Below the pieces are notes generated by a model, which ran no database searches, was not told where the DNA came from, and saw only the letters and a program-made list of their open reading frames with translations. From Gibbula magus (Eukaryota; Mollusca; Gastropoda; Trochida; Trochidae), in the NCBI GenBank assembly GCA_936450465.1, contig OW388299.1, positions 38,079,548-38,143,547 of the forward strand: 64,000 bases of DNA, written 5' to 3'. Positions 1-15,990 of this stretch are shown here, one piece after another. The position numbers were made by a program, and so were the translations under genes. The stretch's first letter is position 1. Each line of letters starts with the position of its first letter.

Positions 1-451
1 GTCGGTGGACAGCCTTAAAGTAGATGTTATCTACTGTGTTGTCAGAAAACTTCAGGTCATTAGCAAACACATCCCGAAGGATTTTCTCCGAGTCTTCATA
101 GGTATTTTGTTTAAGACCATAAAACAAAAGATGTGTTTTCCTATCATGAATTTCCTGTTGCAGTAGTCTTCTTTCGAATGCAATAGTTTGCTCGCTTAGT
201 TTGGATTTCAGAGTAGCTACCTCAGATTTTAGATTTTTCACTTCATCTTCGTGAATGGCGGCCGTGCCTTTCACGTCATCAACACGTTTGGAGATGTTAG
301 TCATGTCTTGTTTTATGGCTTTATTCAGGTGGTAGTTTCCTTTGTCAATCTTCTCTGACAGTCGTTGCTCCATACGTTCAAGGAGGTCCTCAAAATTTGG
401 AGTTAATGACGAACGTGTGTTAACACCCGACTTTGACTGGCTTGACGACAT
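1..451 (-). CDS. LINE ORF1-like coiled-coil protein, 5' part (runs off left edge)
   Basis: Reading the minus strand from an ATG at 451 there is an open frame of 150 codons to the window edge with no stop. Residues about 20-95 are highly charged with heptad-like leucine and isoleucine spacing, as in a coiled coil. The next part contains DRKTHLLFYGLKQ and then a region ending in FKAVHR. Family knowledge: a coiled coil followed by an R-x-x-L-L-x-Y-G-L segment and an RRM-like domain is the layout of L1-type LINE ORF1 RNA-binding proteins, common in mollusc genomes. The protein would bind element RNA in a cytoplasmic ribonucleoprotein. No reverse transcriptase is visible because the rest lies outside the window. 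It could also be a host coiled-coil gene domesticated from a LINE. Confidence 0.6.
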   Translation of the reverse strand, partial: MSSSQSKSGVNTRSSLTPNFEDLLERMEQRLSEKIDKGNYHLNKAIKQDMTNISKRVDDVKGTAAIHEDEVKNLKSEVATLKSKLSEQTIAFERRLLQQEIHDRKTHLLFYGLKQNTYEDSEKILRDVFANDLKFSDNTVDNIYFKAVHR

Positions 452-1310
452 GTTTGAGTAAAAGGTGAAAAAAGTCCTTGTGTTTTACTCACTCTGTTGA
501 CGAAGGAAAGTGTATATTCTCGTAGCTTGTTCCAGTCATATCTTAGTGCATCAGATATTCGTGGGGGAGAGCAGCTCAAACACACGTCTTGTCGTCCCGC
601 ATACGCAACACGTCATAAAGAAACAGAAACGTAGGAAAAACGTTTCCTCTTTTAAAGTGTTTTTCGATATATGCTACATATACAAAGAATGTTGTGTACA
701 TATTATTTAGTCAATGGGGGTTATGAATTGTAGAGTTAGTGACCCTGTGGCCCCAAACAATGGTCACAGGGACCACTGTATTTTAACTGTATTCTTTGAA
801 TGAACCCCTATTTTGCAGTTGGTACTATCTGAATTAGCAAATAGTACCTGTCAATACCTGTTTGTCTTACTTATAGTCATCACTTGTTGGGACCTTTGCT
901 TTTTATGATAAACTACCTTAGGCTTTAAAGCATCCAACCCGACTAAGCTGCAGAGCCATTTGCTTTATTGTTTAGATCTTCAATCTTAGATAATAAAGTC
1001 CTGGTGAGCTACATAGTCCATGTCTCTATATTAATCTATTTGAGCCGGGGTTGAAATTACACGTGTATAACCTTTCCTTGCTGAAAAAGCTAGACTGTGA
1101 ACATGGCTAAAAACTATTTTATATAGCGCCTTGGGACAAGTCTATTACTTTGAATCAGGGACTGAGATGAATATGATGTTTAGAGAGTCCCTGGTTGAAT
1201 GTAACGAGTGTTCATGTTACATTAAGCCTCCTCAATCACGTTATGTCGCCTTCAGCCATAGTTTTACTTCATCGTTTATTTATATGTGAATTTTGACCTT
1301 TTTGTTTCAG
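452..1310. other. Upstream flank of the GT31 exon with dispersed-repeat fragments
   Basis: No convincing exon was found. A segment at about 615-680 (GAAACAGAAACGTAGG followed by a T-rich stretch and ATATGCT) recurs at 39675-39735, so it is repetitive and may belong to the 5' region of the LINE at 1-451. At 715-800 and 960-1040 there are decayed pieces of the family with GACCCC/GGGGTC and GATGAGCTACA motifs that is better preserved at 24720-25384 and 47975-48415. The pyrimidine tract at 1295-1310 is the splice acceptor of the following exon. Confidence 0.5.
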
Positions 1311-2349
1311 ATTACAAACATACAGTCGGGTTTTAGTATGTGCTACGATCCTCGGAGGAATAACTCTATGGATAAGGCCAAAACACATTGAATTGAAAAA
1401 GAAAATTAAAACGAAAACCACGAACAGACGTGCTGAGATTGTCAGTCAGGATAGAAATGTTCTAAATTATACGATTATCAGAGATGTCGATCCTCTTGCC
1501 ATGTCCGATTATTTCATACCTCGTGAAACTAAAGTGAACCCGATTTCTTACAAATATGAAATTCGACCAAGGGAGTTGTGTGATAAGGGCTCGTTTCTTG
1601 TGATAATGATTTGCTCAGTGCATTCACACACCAATGTACGGCAAGCCATTAGAGAGACGTGGGGAAGTGTGACTCGTTCTGGATCATGGCCCGGAAGTGC
1701 CGCCATCTTGAAAGTAAAACTTTTGTTTCTCTTTGGACGACCGAAAATTCCGGCTTTGAAAAGTCTTGTCATGCACGAACACAAGGAATACAATGACATT
1801 CTGCAGGGGAACTTCGTAGATTCTTATTCAAATTTAACTTTAAAAGTACTGATGGGACTACGTTTTGTCTCGGAGGTATGCCCACAGAGTCATTATGTTC
1901 TCAAGGCGGATGAAGACACATTTACAAATGTTCTTCTGCTGTATCAATTTTTGAAAAACGTACATCCAATGAATGCCGTTATAGGTCATATTTACAATTC
2001 CGGTGTTGTAAGGCGAGAGGGAAAATGGGCAGTGGATGTAGACGTCTACCCTCACAAAGATTATCCTCATTACGCAGCTGGAAATACGTACGTGCTGTCA
2101 CGTGACCTCATACAATGTATCAACAATTCGTCGAGCTACCTCCCTTATGTTTCAATTGAAGATGTCTTCGTGACGGGGATTATGTCGATCGTATGTCGAG
2201 CATCATTGGTCAGTGTGAAGGGGTTCACTTCATGGAATGAAGGCTCGCCTTCATCTAAAGCTCTTGTCTCCGGAAGAAGAATAACAGCTAATAGAGTGTC
2301 TCCCGGTCTCGCTTGTGACATTTGGAAGGACTTTTTGAGCTCTGTGTAG
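1311..2349 (+). CDS. Beta-1,3-galactosyl/N-acetylglucosaminyltransferase (GT31), last coding exon
   Basis: An acceptor (TTTTTGTTTCAG, ending at 1310) opens an exon with a continuous frame from 1312 to a TAG at 2347. It gives 345 residues. Residues about 7-21 are hydrophobic (VLVCATILGGITLWI) and followed by basic residues, the type II signal anchor of Golgi glycosyltransferases. GT31 landmarks follow in order: NVRQAIRETWG near residue 108, LLFLFGRP, NDILQGNFVDSYSNLTLK, the metal-binding DxD as DED (codons 1909-1917), YPHYAAGNTYVLSRDL, and the acidic IEDVFVTG. Several N-glycosylation sequons are present (SNLT, NNSS). The enzyme should add beta-1,3-linked Gal or GlcNAc from UDP-sugar to glycans in the Golgi lumen. 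A frame stop at 1294 and no ATG before the anchor mean the start codon lies in an upstream exon, not identified. The first internal ATG (1501) would lose the anchor. Acceptor specificity cannot be read from the sequence. Confidence 0.9.
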
Positions 2350-3767
2350 GTTAAGTATCACCACTGTATGTCATGTCTTTCAATGCCTTAGGTTTACACG
2401 GGGGAAATCTTTGAATAGTTGGAAATGGTGACTTGTCAAAGAAGCGTTGTGACGTTGATGTTCGCTATTGAAGTGAACAAATGCATGTATATTTGGAATG
2501 AGAGAACAACTACTAGAAATTTATTTTACTATTGTTACATTTAAATTGGTATACTTTGTTTTCATATGAGGATATCGAAGCCATGATATCGGGGGTTATG
2601 ACTGACTTTGGTTTAGTTAGCTATTGTATAGGGCAAAACTATATACTAATTTATATAGGATATATATTTTAACTTACAACTATTTATGTAATGTCTGTTT
2701 GATTGTGTTAGAAATTACAGTTGTGTATACATGGATGTTACATCTGCAAAGGCAAATAAATCATTGTGAATATTATAATATACTTATTGAATTTTGTGTC
2801 GTGATAAATCGTTTGTTATATGAAGAACATCTTCACAACGTCATGGCCGAAACGAAAATATGTCCAATCCTTCTCGACCCGACTTGACATCTCAGCCCAT
2901 ATTTTCTGTCATGACCTAAAAACCTTTTTGTTTCATATTACCAATGTATTACTTGAAATTGCTTAGATCTTCAACCTTAGATAATAAATCACCGAAGTCC
3001 TGATGAGCTACATAGTCTATAGCTCTATTATTCCAAATGTATAATATTCAGCTGTCTCCTATGCTACAATCCCCATCAAAATGACAGCGTGCGAGTAGAA
3101 CACAATATAGCAACCCACATGAAACTCGCTCTTTTCTACTGTTTTCCTCCTGCTGTCACACATTACTGAATGTGAAGAATGACTATTATCCTACATAATA
3201 GTCATAGAATAGACTATACTATGACTATTATGTGGGCTATATATTCTTATTGATTATACAATTCAAGTAAAATACACTTACGGGCAATGAAAGTATTATA
3301 TATTTTTCAACAGAGTCAAACACAAACTATTTCTGCCGGATTTCTGTCGATTGTTAATGTTCGTAATGAAGATATGTCTCTAAACGAAATATACACAATT
3401 TCATCCACGAGAGTATGATACTTAATATTTTATATCTGTTCAAACACACTTGGGGTTCTGACATTTCAAAGTTTTTTTTTAAACATAACGTTTGGTATTT
3501 AATGTAATTTGTTTATGAAATGTAAAATATAAGATGTTGTCGGCATAATGTACCTTCTTGGACTGTAAATAGACTTTAAATCGATGACGCACTGCTGCAC
3601 ATATTTCACTTCACCTGGTTAAGGAGATTCTAAAACGACGATTTTTAGAAGCCGTGTTTTTCCGAAATATGAACAGATAATGTTTCAAAAATTATTAATA
3701 AAGTTTAGTTGGATTATAGTAACTATGTTTCACTCGTTGTTTAAACTATCGTCCGTTGCTGTGCCTA
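2350..3767. other. GT31 3' flank and repeat copies
   Basis: An AATAAA at 2755-2760 is a plausible polyadenylation signal for the GT31 transcript, about 400 bp after the stop. At 2960-3035 is another copy of the repeat that ends CTGATGAGCTACA. The segment at 3440-3720 (GGCATAATGTACCTTCTTGG, GATTCTAAAACGACGA) is clearly homologous to the interior of the TA-flanked element at 60818-61242, so it is a decayed copy whose ends I could not delimit. No gene is seen. Confidence 0.5.
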
Positions 3768-4054
3768 CAGCTGCATACCGAAAGTTTGTTCACCTACATG
3801 TGTATCTTAGTGCAACTATCACGTAAGTTGACGTTCATTGTAACGCCAATAAAATTACATCACATACAATGATAATGAATCATCATTTATAAATGAGTAA
3901 AACAATCATTCTCAACTGTTTTCTAAAACGCAAAACTGCAAATTTAATCGATCAAGTTTTCGCGTTGATACGATGCTTTAAAGATATGCCATATTACATG
4001 ATATATGCACTGAAATACACAAGTATAGGTGAATAAACTTTCGGTAGGCAGCTG
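3768..4054. mobile_element. Mariner-like MITE, 287 bp, TA-flanked
   Basis: The left end CAGCTGCATACCGAAAGTTT is matched in inverted orientation by the right end, which finishes CGGTAGGCAGCTG. The arms are about 38 bp with only a few mismatches. TA lies on each side (3766-3767 and 4055-4056). There is no coding capacity. TA target duplication and size are typical of Tc1/mariner-derived MITEs. A related half-element sits at 13837-13950. Confidence 0.75.
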
Positions 4055-4056
4055 TA

Positions 4057-6354
4057 TACTAAGTTTGGCAAAACATTTATTTTAATATATGTAGACACTA
4101 AATGAAATGGTAAATAACTAAACACTCATGCACAATTATATAATTCAATTTATTTGAGTACTCATAAATTGTGTTTGTCTTCGTGTATTTGATTACAGTG
4201 AACGACTTAGACCACGTTTTACGCTTGAAAGTGATAGACTTGATCTATATTTAGACTGGAAAACACCTTTACTAATACGCGATTTCTCCGCTTATTTTGG
4301 GTCGAAAAATCTAAAAAAAATAACTCTTCAATAAAATGTGCAAATCAGTTTCAACAGGTATGTTTGATTACAACTGTTATTCTCATAAAACGGACAACCA
4401 TTTGCATGTTTCCTATATCTTATTACACATGTATGTTGTAATTTTATCGGAACAGGCATATGATTGGCGAAAAAGTAATCAGTTGGCGAATGTGACATCG
4501 CTACTCTACAGTACTGCAGTGCCGAATGCAAATGGCGATATAATTGGCTGTATGTAAACAGCTGGTAAGGGGCGTAACTCGTGATCACATTAGATGGCGC
4601 TGCTTCATATCACAGGTTTGTTAACGATGAGGGCAAGGTAGAACAGATATAGAGTTTTTCTCGATAAAGTACCCTGTTTATAAAGTTGTTATATCGTTAC
4701 TCAAACGACATACTTAACGGCCCTTTAACAATTGTTATTTCTAATATAAATGATACCATGAGTTATGCTGGGTTGTTTTTCACAGTGGTTAAAATTCATT
4801 AAACGAATATATATATCGAGTTTTATTACCTACAAAGGCAATCATATCGGGGTTCATATTTTTCATACGATGCCCTAGGGCAAAATATCACCCATGATGA
4901 CGTGACGTCATAAATAATATGACGTAACGTCTATGACGTTGTGCTCTAAATGCGGCGACGGCGGATCACAAGCCTATGGTTGCACACGGATTATAGCGTG
5001 TTTTCATTGTTTTCATTACTTCTGTAATAAACCGAATATTACATTTGTGTCGAGGTCATACTATATCTTCGACACTCGTGCCTAAATATTTGTATACCCC
5101 TCGCTCTCGCTCGGGACACTCATAGTCAGACACTCATGTCGGAAACATAGTATGACATAGACACTCATATAATATCCTCTATTTCATACACAGTCATGTC
5201 AAGATCGTGGTTAAGTAATGACTAGAATACCTCGTTGTAACGTTTACACACTGTGATATCATTGCTGTTCCCTTCACACTCTTACTTTTATTGTTCATTT
5301 ACGACGGAGTCGTGCTTTCCGTAATCGCTTGAACAATACAAACAAACCTTAGAGGAAAACTGTACTCGGACACCAGGTCAAAGCGTGAATAATATTTCAG
5401 GAAATGTTCATTCATTCATAAACTTCGGGAAATATATCGTAAAATTAAACAATGTCCGTCATTTACGATGCTGCCCTGTGTTCCAGCTAGGTACAACTCG
5501 CACCAGTTTCCATAACTCGCCAAATGAAGCATTGTTGCATTTCATCAGTTTTTCTGTGCCAGGGTAGCAGCATTCTGCCCGTGGACTTAGTAATGTTATC
5601 AGAAATATCTGGCACTGAAAAGGGCACCTTGCGGGGGAAGTTTTGTTGCAAATGATACGTGCCATAGGACTTCTCCCTGTCTGTATCCATTGTGTGGCAT
5701 TCAAGATATTTGCCTCTTCATTTGTTTTGTTTTTGTTTCTTCATTTGCTATGACAGCAGTAAGTTGAATTTCTCCCAATGTACTGTTGGAATTTTCAAAT
5801 AGAACTTTCAGCCAATGATATGCGTTGTCTTTGTATCTTTGCAAGTCTAGTGACCAATGAACAAAGCTGTAGCAAATTATGAACCACGTGACATTTGGGG
5901 TAATCCGAAATTATTGGCACAAACAAATGTGGATTTTAATTATCAATATTTGTCATATTGACAGAAATTTTCTATACTTTCTCACTAGAATCGATAATAA
6001 ACTTGTAATCTGCGATTCAAATCAACATCACACGAAACACGGCGCTTTTATATTGGTTTAGTACATTGTTTTGCATTCCAGAATCGGAAACTACTTCCGT
6101 GTGGTTATGAGTTTTATTGGCTATGTTTGATTCGGGCCCGGCGCCCCACCCGGCGTCCGCCGTCGAAAATGGCGAAACCGGCAGAGGCCTATGGCCTACC
6201 CCGATTGCTTCGTTTTTAAATGACGGGCGGAGGTGGCGTATAAAGGCTTACACATGCTATCCTTGCGACATTTAATAACTTTATTTTCTATGACTTTGCA
6301 TTTGACAACTACATACTTTGATTAACTGATTTATTTTTGAATAATACTGGTTCT
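4057..6354. other. Gene-free tract with decayed repeats
   Basis: No supportable exon. Features noted are a TGACG-rich stretch at 4895-4945, the repeat at 5050-5190 (listed separately), a foldback remnant at 5524-5637 resembling the element at 14617-14730 (TTTTTCTGTGCCAG against CTGGCACTGAAAAGG), and a short GC-rich island at 6125-6240 with CGGCGTCCGCCGTCG that stands out from its AT-rich surroundings and whose role is unknown. Confidence 0.45.
5050..5190. repeat. Dispersed repeat with CTCGCTCTCGCTCGG core, copy 1
   Basis: The run TATTTGTATACCCCTCGCTC and then CATAGTATGACATAGACACTCATATAATATCCTCTA is repeated with small changes at 56575-56690. The copies are about 50 kb apart in the same orientation. 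No coding capacity; probably a non-autonomous element fragment. Confidence 0.6.
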
Positions 6355-6564
6355 TTAAAGTGGGGGTACGTCCATTGATAAAAGTGAGATCTCTTTTATT
6401 ATCCACAGCTCATTAGCGTGTCTGCTAACGAGTCACGCTTCGCATCGCTGCTGAGACTTGTGAGTAGAGGAAGGTTCAGGGTTCGCTAATCGGCAGGGGA
6501 TTCCCCTTTGTGAGTCGTACGCTCTGATTGGTTGATGATAGATAACTCATAATAACTTTATGTT

Positions 6565-8757
6565 TCACAAGGTCAATAACACATAGGCAATGCATTGTTC
6601 AGCTTTGACCAAGTCAAGCAAAGGCTCTGTTAAATCTGGAAGTTCGGTCTCTTGGAGCTTGTCAGTCTGGGGAGTAGATATTTGGAGAAGGTCATCTTCT
6701 GTGGATGCAATGTCGACTTCCTCGCCAATAATTGCCCTGAACACAAGGACAACATGCGTCATTTATACACTTATAAAATATAAACAGCAATTTTCTAAAA
6801 CCAAACAATATACCCCATGGTTGATGTTATATGCACAGTATTTGAATGAATATATATGAATATTTGATATAGCATGCATGAACACACCAATAGCTCTAAT
6901 CAACAGCAGTGTTATCTAATCAATCAACCAGTCAGTCATATAGCAATAAAGCACAGCTGTCCTCATGGAAAGGAAATTGATCATTATGTAAGAGACTAAT
7001 GATATACACAGTTAATTGCAACTCAAATACTTACAATATCTGATCTGAACAATCACTGTAATCTCGGGTCACTTCAATGACAGCAGTTGACGAGCTTGAA
7101 TAAACAAAAGGTGAATGTTGGTCTAACTGATCATCGTGACTTGAATAATTGAATAAACAGATGATACAAAAAATGGGATTGTCGGGATTACCACTATTTG
7201 TGACGTTGATACACACACATGAAGAACATTAAAAACACATCCATATACACATAAACAACACAATTGTTATATGTAATTTCATACAGATGACATAACATTG
7301 CAATTACCCCCATTTCATCCTGTTGAACATCGAGTTCCATCAGTTCGTCGGCATAAGAAATGTAACTAGATTCCAAATCCAAATTCCAAATTGTCACTAA
7401 AGAATTTATTGATAAAACAAGATTTGGAATTAATAAATTAAATTTCAATAATCTCATTCATTTCATAAAATACCACTTTAATTTGGAAAAAAAAATTTTC
7501 TTCAGAAAATGATCTCAAACAAAATGGTCAAGCCCATAATGACTGTGTACTTTCTTCTGCACCCTATCGCTATCCACTACTTTCTCCTCTACATCTATAG
7601 TATGTTCAATTTATCATTGGAAACATTCCTGTAATACATTGTAATACGATTTATTTTGTAATAAAAGTTTTTGAAAAAAAAGAAAAAAGATTCCAAATCT
7701 TCAACAGTTGTGGTAGTACCGGCATCTGCAAAACATAAGAATCTATTTTTATTAAAAATGAACTACGTTATCTATGTTTTCAGATAACCAGTAAAGCGAT
7801 TGTAAGAAGTTAGAGGAGGAATGTTACACTTTCATATTGTCGACATAAAATAATTCAATCAGACATGACAAAGAGGTTGGTTATGGAATAATTCAAATGT
7901 TTTAATTTACAAACCTTTTGTTTAATCGAGACTGCCGAGAAAAATAAGTATTCATTTAGGATAGTGCGCTTTGTAAATACATAACCAGATTGATTAAATG
8001 ATTTATATTTTCACCTAAAGCAGTGAGGTTGTTCATTTCTACTGGTGTTGACACAGCGACGGCTGAGGGTGGCTGGGATATGACAGATCGGATCGAGTCA
8101 TTCGGTGGGGATGCTTGACTGGAATACAAGAAACAATGATAATGATAATGACGTATTATAATATATATTTTTCATCCTGCACAGATTGTAAAAATGACAA
8201 AATCATGTAGTGGTATATCTTATATCTCATAGATGGAAATGTATGGTGTAGTCAAACTATGCGTACAGTTAGCGTATTAAGCCAATGTCATTGAGCATTT
8301 CTACTTAAAAGTTCGATATTAATGTTGATAATAAAAACCTACATTTTGATTTATGACATGAACAGATTTTTTACATGAGAAATATTTTACTGGTGTAAAT
8401 GGTCCGTTATTTCTAGCGTAGGTTTACACGACAGTAATTAGTTTGAAATAGAACTCACCTGCACTGACAAAATCGGTCGTGGATGTTCAACAAACCCACG
8501 ATGATCTACTAGATCTTTCCATCTTGGAAATTGATAATTGACATTGATTCGAGAGGCATTTTCCCGAATACTACGTTTCTTAGCAGAATCTGACAACGCC
8601 TTTCTGAATTCTCCCCATTTTCTCAAGAAGTTGATTGCACTCACGAACGGTTTCCTTATTATACCCTTTGACACCTTGAAGTATTTTATTTTTTAAAGAC
8701 AAGTCACTGTCAAAGTGAGATGACTCAATCAGACGTGATTAATGAACACGGGAACCA
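6565..8757 (-). pseudogene. Transposon-encoded spliced gene of unknown family, interrupted
   Basis: Five exon-like segments with splice signals can be read on the minus strand: about 8757-8459 (donor CAG/GTGAGT), 8118-8015, 7725-7689 continuing at 7368-7308, 7139-7035 (donor GTAAGT) and 6736-6565 (ending TGA). Phases agree between the second and third segments and between the fourth and fifth. They do not agree for the first to second or third to fourth. The first segment also seems to change frame near 8620, where an acidic-helical stretch (SRLIESSHFDSDLSLKNKI, then NKETVRECNQLLEKMG) runs in one frame and FRKALSDSAKKRSIREN in the next. The third segment is split by a retroposon. The last segment is acidic (EEVDIASTEDDLLQIS). 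No known domain was recognised. It is probably a decayed accessory or transposase gene of the surrounding element. Confidence 0.5.
7380..7688 (+). mobile_element. 5'-truncated LINE 3' end (retroposon) with 11-bp target duplication
   Basis: The 11-mer GATTCCAAATC is present directly on both sides (7369-7379 and 7689-7699). The insert ends in TTGTAATAAAAG and an A-rich tail (about 7661-7687) just before the second copy, so it is inserted in plus orientation. A long variable target duplication plus an A tail with a polyadenylation signal is the hallmark of LINE-mediated retroposition. If it is removed, the exon of the transposon gene on the minus strand reads through (VEDLES continuing SYISYADEL), which shows the insertion is younger than the transposon. 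Confidence 0.75.
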
Positions 8758-8989
8758 TTTAGCAATAAAAACAACTCAGCGAGTTGATGCAATCAATCGA
8801 GATTGATTAATTAACCGGTTTACATGCTGTTGTTCCAGAGCTCAAAGCTCCGCTCCGCGTCTTGTTTTACAACACTGCTGAGAGCCTACAACCCTGCGGC
8901 GAGCCGACACGCTCTCATTCCCAGCCGCTAATGAGCTGAGGATAATAAAAGAGATCTCACTTTTATCAATTGACGTACCCCCACTTTAA

Positions 8990-9694
8990 AACAATGCATT
9001 GCACGCTAATAGAATGTCAATCCAGGTTTCGTGGTATTAATTTGAAAAAAATAGTTATATCATATTAATGACATGTTTATTGAAGCTAGTGTGAGGGATG
9101 ATGACGTCTAATTGTCTGTACACCGATACACTTGTTTCAATTTAAGGGTGGTTCCAGAACTATGTACGCCTGTCACGTGGTCGGTGTATACGCCGCTGAA
9201 ATATAGCCACTGATCTACTTTTACTGAATTTTGCAAATGTCGACTTAGTGAAGGCAATGTTATAGAGTTGGTCTCCACAAATTTAAATCTAAACTCTTGT
9301 AACTCTTGACAATATGAAATTAAATTTGCCTATGTTACGTGAAGTGCAATTACTAGGTTTCATACAGATTCCGATGTAACTTGGCAATATAAACCAAAAA
9401 TGACCAACAATAGTCTCTCAAAAGACTAAAAAAAAATTTGGCAAATAGAATTACGTTAATCACCTTTCATCATACATTGTCGGACATACCGCCAGTCCAC
9501 CCAGCACCCATATTCACATGGAATCACCTCCCACTTATAAATCACCGCCTCACGTTCCATCCACTACATCTACCCAGGTGCCCCAAACTTGCCTTTTAAA
9601 AGACTTTTCTTGTTTATAAGGTATCAACACAGCCTAGTAAATTCCCCCCAAGTCATCAGTCTCTCACTCGCATCAGTCTCCATTCCTAGCTAAT
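8990..9694. other. Gene-free tract
   Basis: I see no exon, RNA gene or clear repeat boundary here. The stretch 9480-9660 is unusually C-rich on the plus strand but has no ORF or tandem structure. Confidence 0.4.
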
Positions 9695-9698
9695 TTAA

Positions 9699-9809
9699 GC
9701 CCTTCTACATTTAGTTCCCTTTTCTGTGCTAGTGTATCAGAATTCTGTTCCTGAATTTCATATTGCTCGCTCCTACGCTAGCACAGAAAAGGTAACGAAA
9801 TGAGCAAAG
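9699..9809. mobile_element. Foldback MITE, 111 bp, TTAA-flanked
   Basis: The left arm carries CCCTTTTCTGTGCTAG and the right arm CTAGCACAGAAAAGG; the arms pair over about 35 bp with mismatches. TTAA lies on both sides (9695-9698 and 9810-9813). It belongs to the same family as 14617-14730. The right TTAA is shared with the next element. Confidence 0.7.
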
Positions 9810-9813
9810 TTAA

Positions 9814-10160
9814 AAGGGGCAGTAGCACATTTTCTCTCTCAAATAAGTTGAGGAAATGTATTAGAAAAATAATGTCACCAAAAGTAAAACACCCTTCTCT
9901 CTTCGGAAAATCAGGTTAATAATGAGTGTAAATGCCATGTGAATCGTTTTTGTCATTCGAAATAACAAAATGTGTTCACAATAAAATGGCCGCCATGCAA
10001 TTTTTACTTTATACGCAACACCGTTATTACCACTATGGATAATTGGTTTGTGTAATAAGATGTTTTACCCTCTAAAGAGAATATAAATGACATAAACTGT
10101 CATTTTAAATGGGAAATTTGAAAAAAATAGAATTTGAAAAAAACCCGTGCTTCTGCCCCT
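9814..10160. mobile_element. TTAA MITE, AGGGGCAG family copy 1, 347 bp
   Basis: The termini are AAGGGGCAGTAGCAC and, inverted, GTGCTTCTGCCCCT, with TTAA at 9810-9813 and 10161-10164. The whole length aligns by eye with 61266-61603. The interior holds a module (ATAAAATGGCCGCC, ACGCAACACCGTTATTACCA, GATGTTTTACCCTC) shared with three further elements in the window. No coding capacity. Confidence 0.75.
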
Positions 10161-10439
10161 TTAAATTAGCCAGTGATGGAAACTGGTATTAAACAAGATG
10201 ATATGAGACAGTAACGATATGCAAAATATTCAAGATTTAAAGTAAGAGTTGAATGAATTGTTAAGGCAAAGGCCTCACGACGGAATGAAATCCTCAAACA
10301 AGTTTTCGATTGAGCCAAAACTTCGTATAGTCATGGTAATATTCATACTGATATTAATTATGATGTGTCCTTCTGGTCTTATTTTTACCGGATATACTTA
10401 ATTAATTGCATTATAGAGGAACATGGTTCAACGCCTTAA

Positions 10440-10919
10440 GATGCATGCTCAGTTTTGCATGATATTTATTTGGTTCTAAAGTTCACCAAATTACAATAGG
10501 TGCTGGTTTAGGTTATATCTTCTTACTCGACTTCCATATTCACCCAAAATGCTTAATATATCAAACATATATATGTTTCAATGAAAACCAAGGAACGGTC
10601 TCATGCATGTGTAGAAGCCGACAATTATGTCTCTATCTCATGTATCTACTTGTTATAAGGCCCACCAAACGCTATAGAAGCAAATCTGTCTTCTTATCTA
10701 CTTTATTAAAGTTTACGTTTGACATAATGGCTACAGAAAGAAAATGTCCATTGTCCGGTTTTCGATCAAGAACACGACTTTGAATGGATGTATTTTCGTT
10801 ATACTGAACTGATTGACCTTAAAGTAGTTGTTTTTGGTTAAAGTTGATACTTCTCAATTAATTAACACAAATCATAACATTGGACATATATGAGGCCTCC
10901 CAAACATGACTTTGTCCCT
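10440..10919. mobile_element. TTAA MITE, second family copy 1, about 480 bp
   Basis: TTAA at 10436-10439 and 10920-10923 encloses a segment homologous to 32148-32636 and 16400-16875. Shared landmarks are TTACGTTTGACATAATGG, CATTGTCCGGTTTTCGATCA and the stretch around TTGATACTTCTC. Its ends have drifted more than those of the 32 kb copy. Confidence 0.6.
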
Positions 10920-11133
10920 TTAATCAACGTTTGGAGTCGTGTGTTTGAGATGATTGTATATGCGTGAATGTTCTGTTCTGTTCATGTCTACATATAAGTT
11001 CTTGTAGTACTAGTATTTGTGAAAGGGTGATCTCGTATTAATTGTAGAGTAAATAATTGATAATGAACTTCAGATAACTTAATTCCATCATATGGCAAGA
11101 AATAAAATACCAACGTCGATCAACAAAGCAAGC

Positions 11134-11139
11134 TTTATT
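11134..11139 (-). terminator. Polyadenylation signal of beta-tubulin A
   Basis: AATAAA on the minus strand, about 165 bp after the stop codon of tubulin A; the stop-to-signal spacing is similar to that of copies C and D. Confidence 0.6.
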
Positions 11140-11304
11140 TTCAAATAACTTAGCCAATTACAACAAAATATGTCTGAAATTTGAATCCAATTTGCCGTTA
11201 ATAAATATAAACTAAATAAATAACTAATTAAAGTTTTCTGTTGAAAGGGTTCATTACTGAAAATTAAGTTGCTTTAGACGGACTGAGAGACAGTGTGTTA
11301 CTGT

Positions 11305-15904
<4,600 letters not shown>

Positions 15905-15990
15905 TTATGTTGGTTCGGGGGATAATAGCAGCGGTGTGAGTTCTTAGACGCTCAAGACTGAGTCCGTGCTGCGGTTGAGGAGGAGAGCGC

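Larger units (their letters stand above)
6359..8985. mobile_element. TTAA-flanked DNA transposon, 2627 bp, 62-bp terminal inverted repeats
   Basis: The left terminus (AGTGGGGGTACGTC then ATTGATAAAAGTGAGATCTC and on to GCTCATTAGCG) is found inverted at the right end with two mismatches in about 62 bp. TTAA stands outside both ends (6355-6358 and 8986-8989). TTAA target duplications are used by the piggyBac and Kolobok superfamilies; no known transposase motif was recognised, so the superfamily is open. The interior carries a decayed spliced gene on the minus strand and a nested retroposon, both listed separately. The length could fit a non-autonomous or partly deleted relative of a larger element. 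Confidence 0.8.

Noticed and set aside
403..585. 60-codon minus-strand ORF overlapping the LINE ORF1 start
   Set aside because: It lies mostly in the presumed 5' region of the element and overlaps ORF1 in another frame. A GTGAGT within it could be a donor, but there is no further support.
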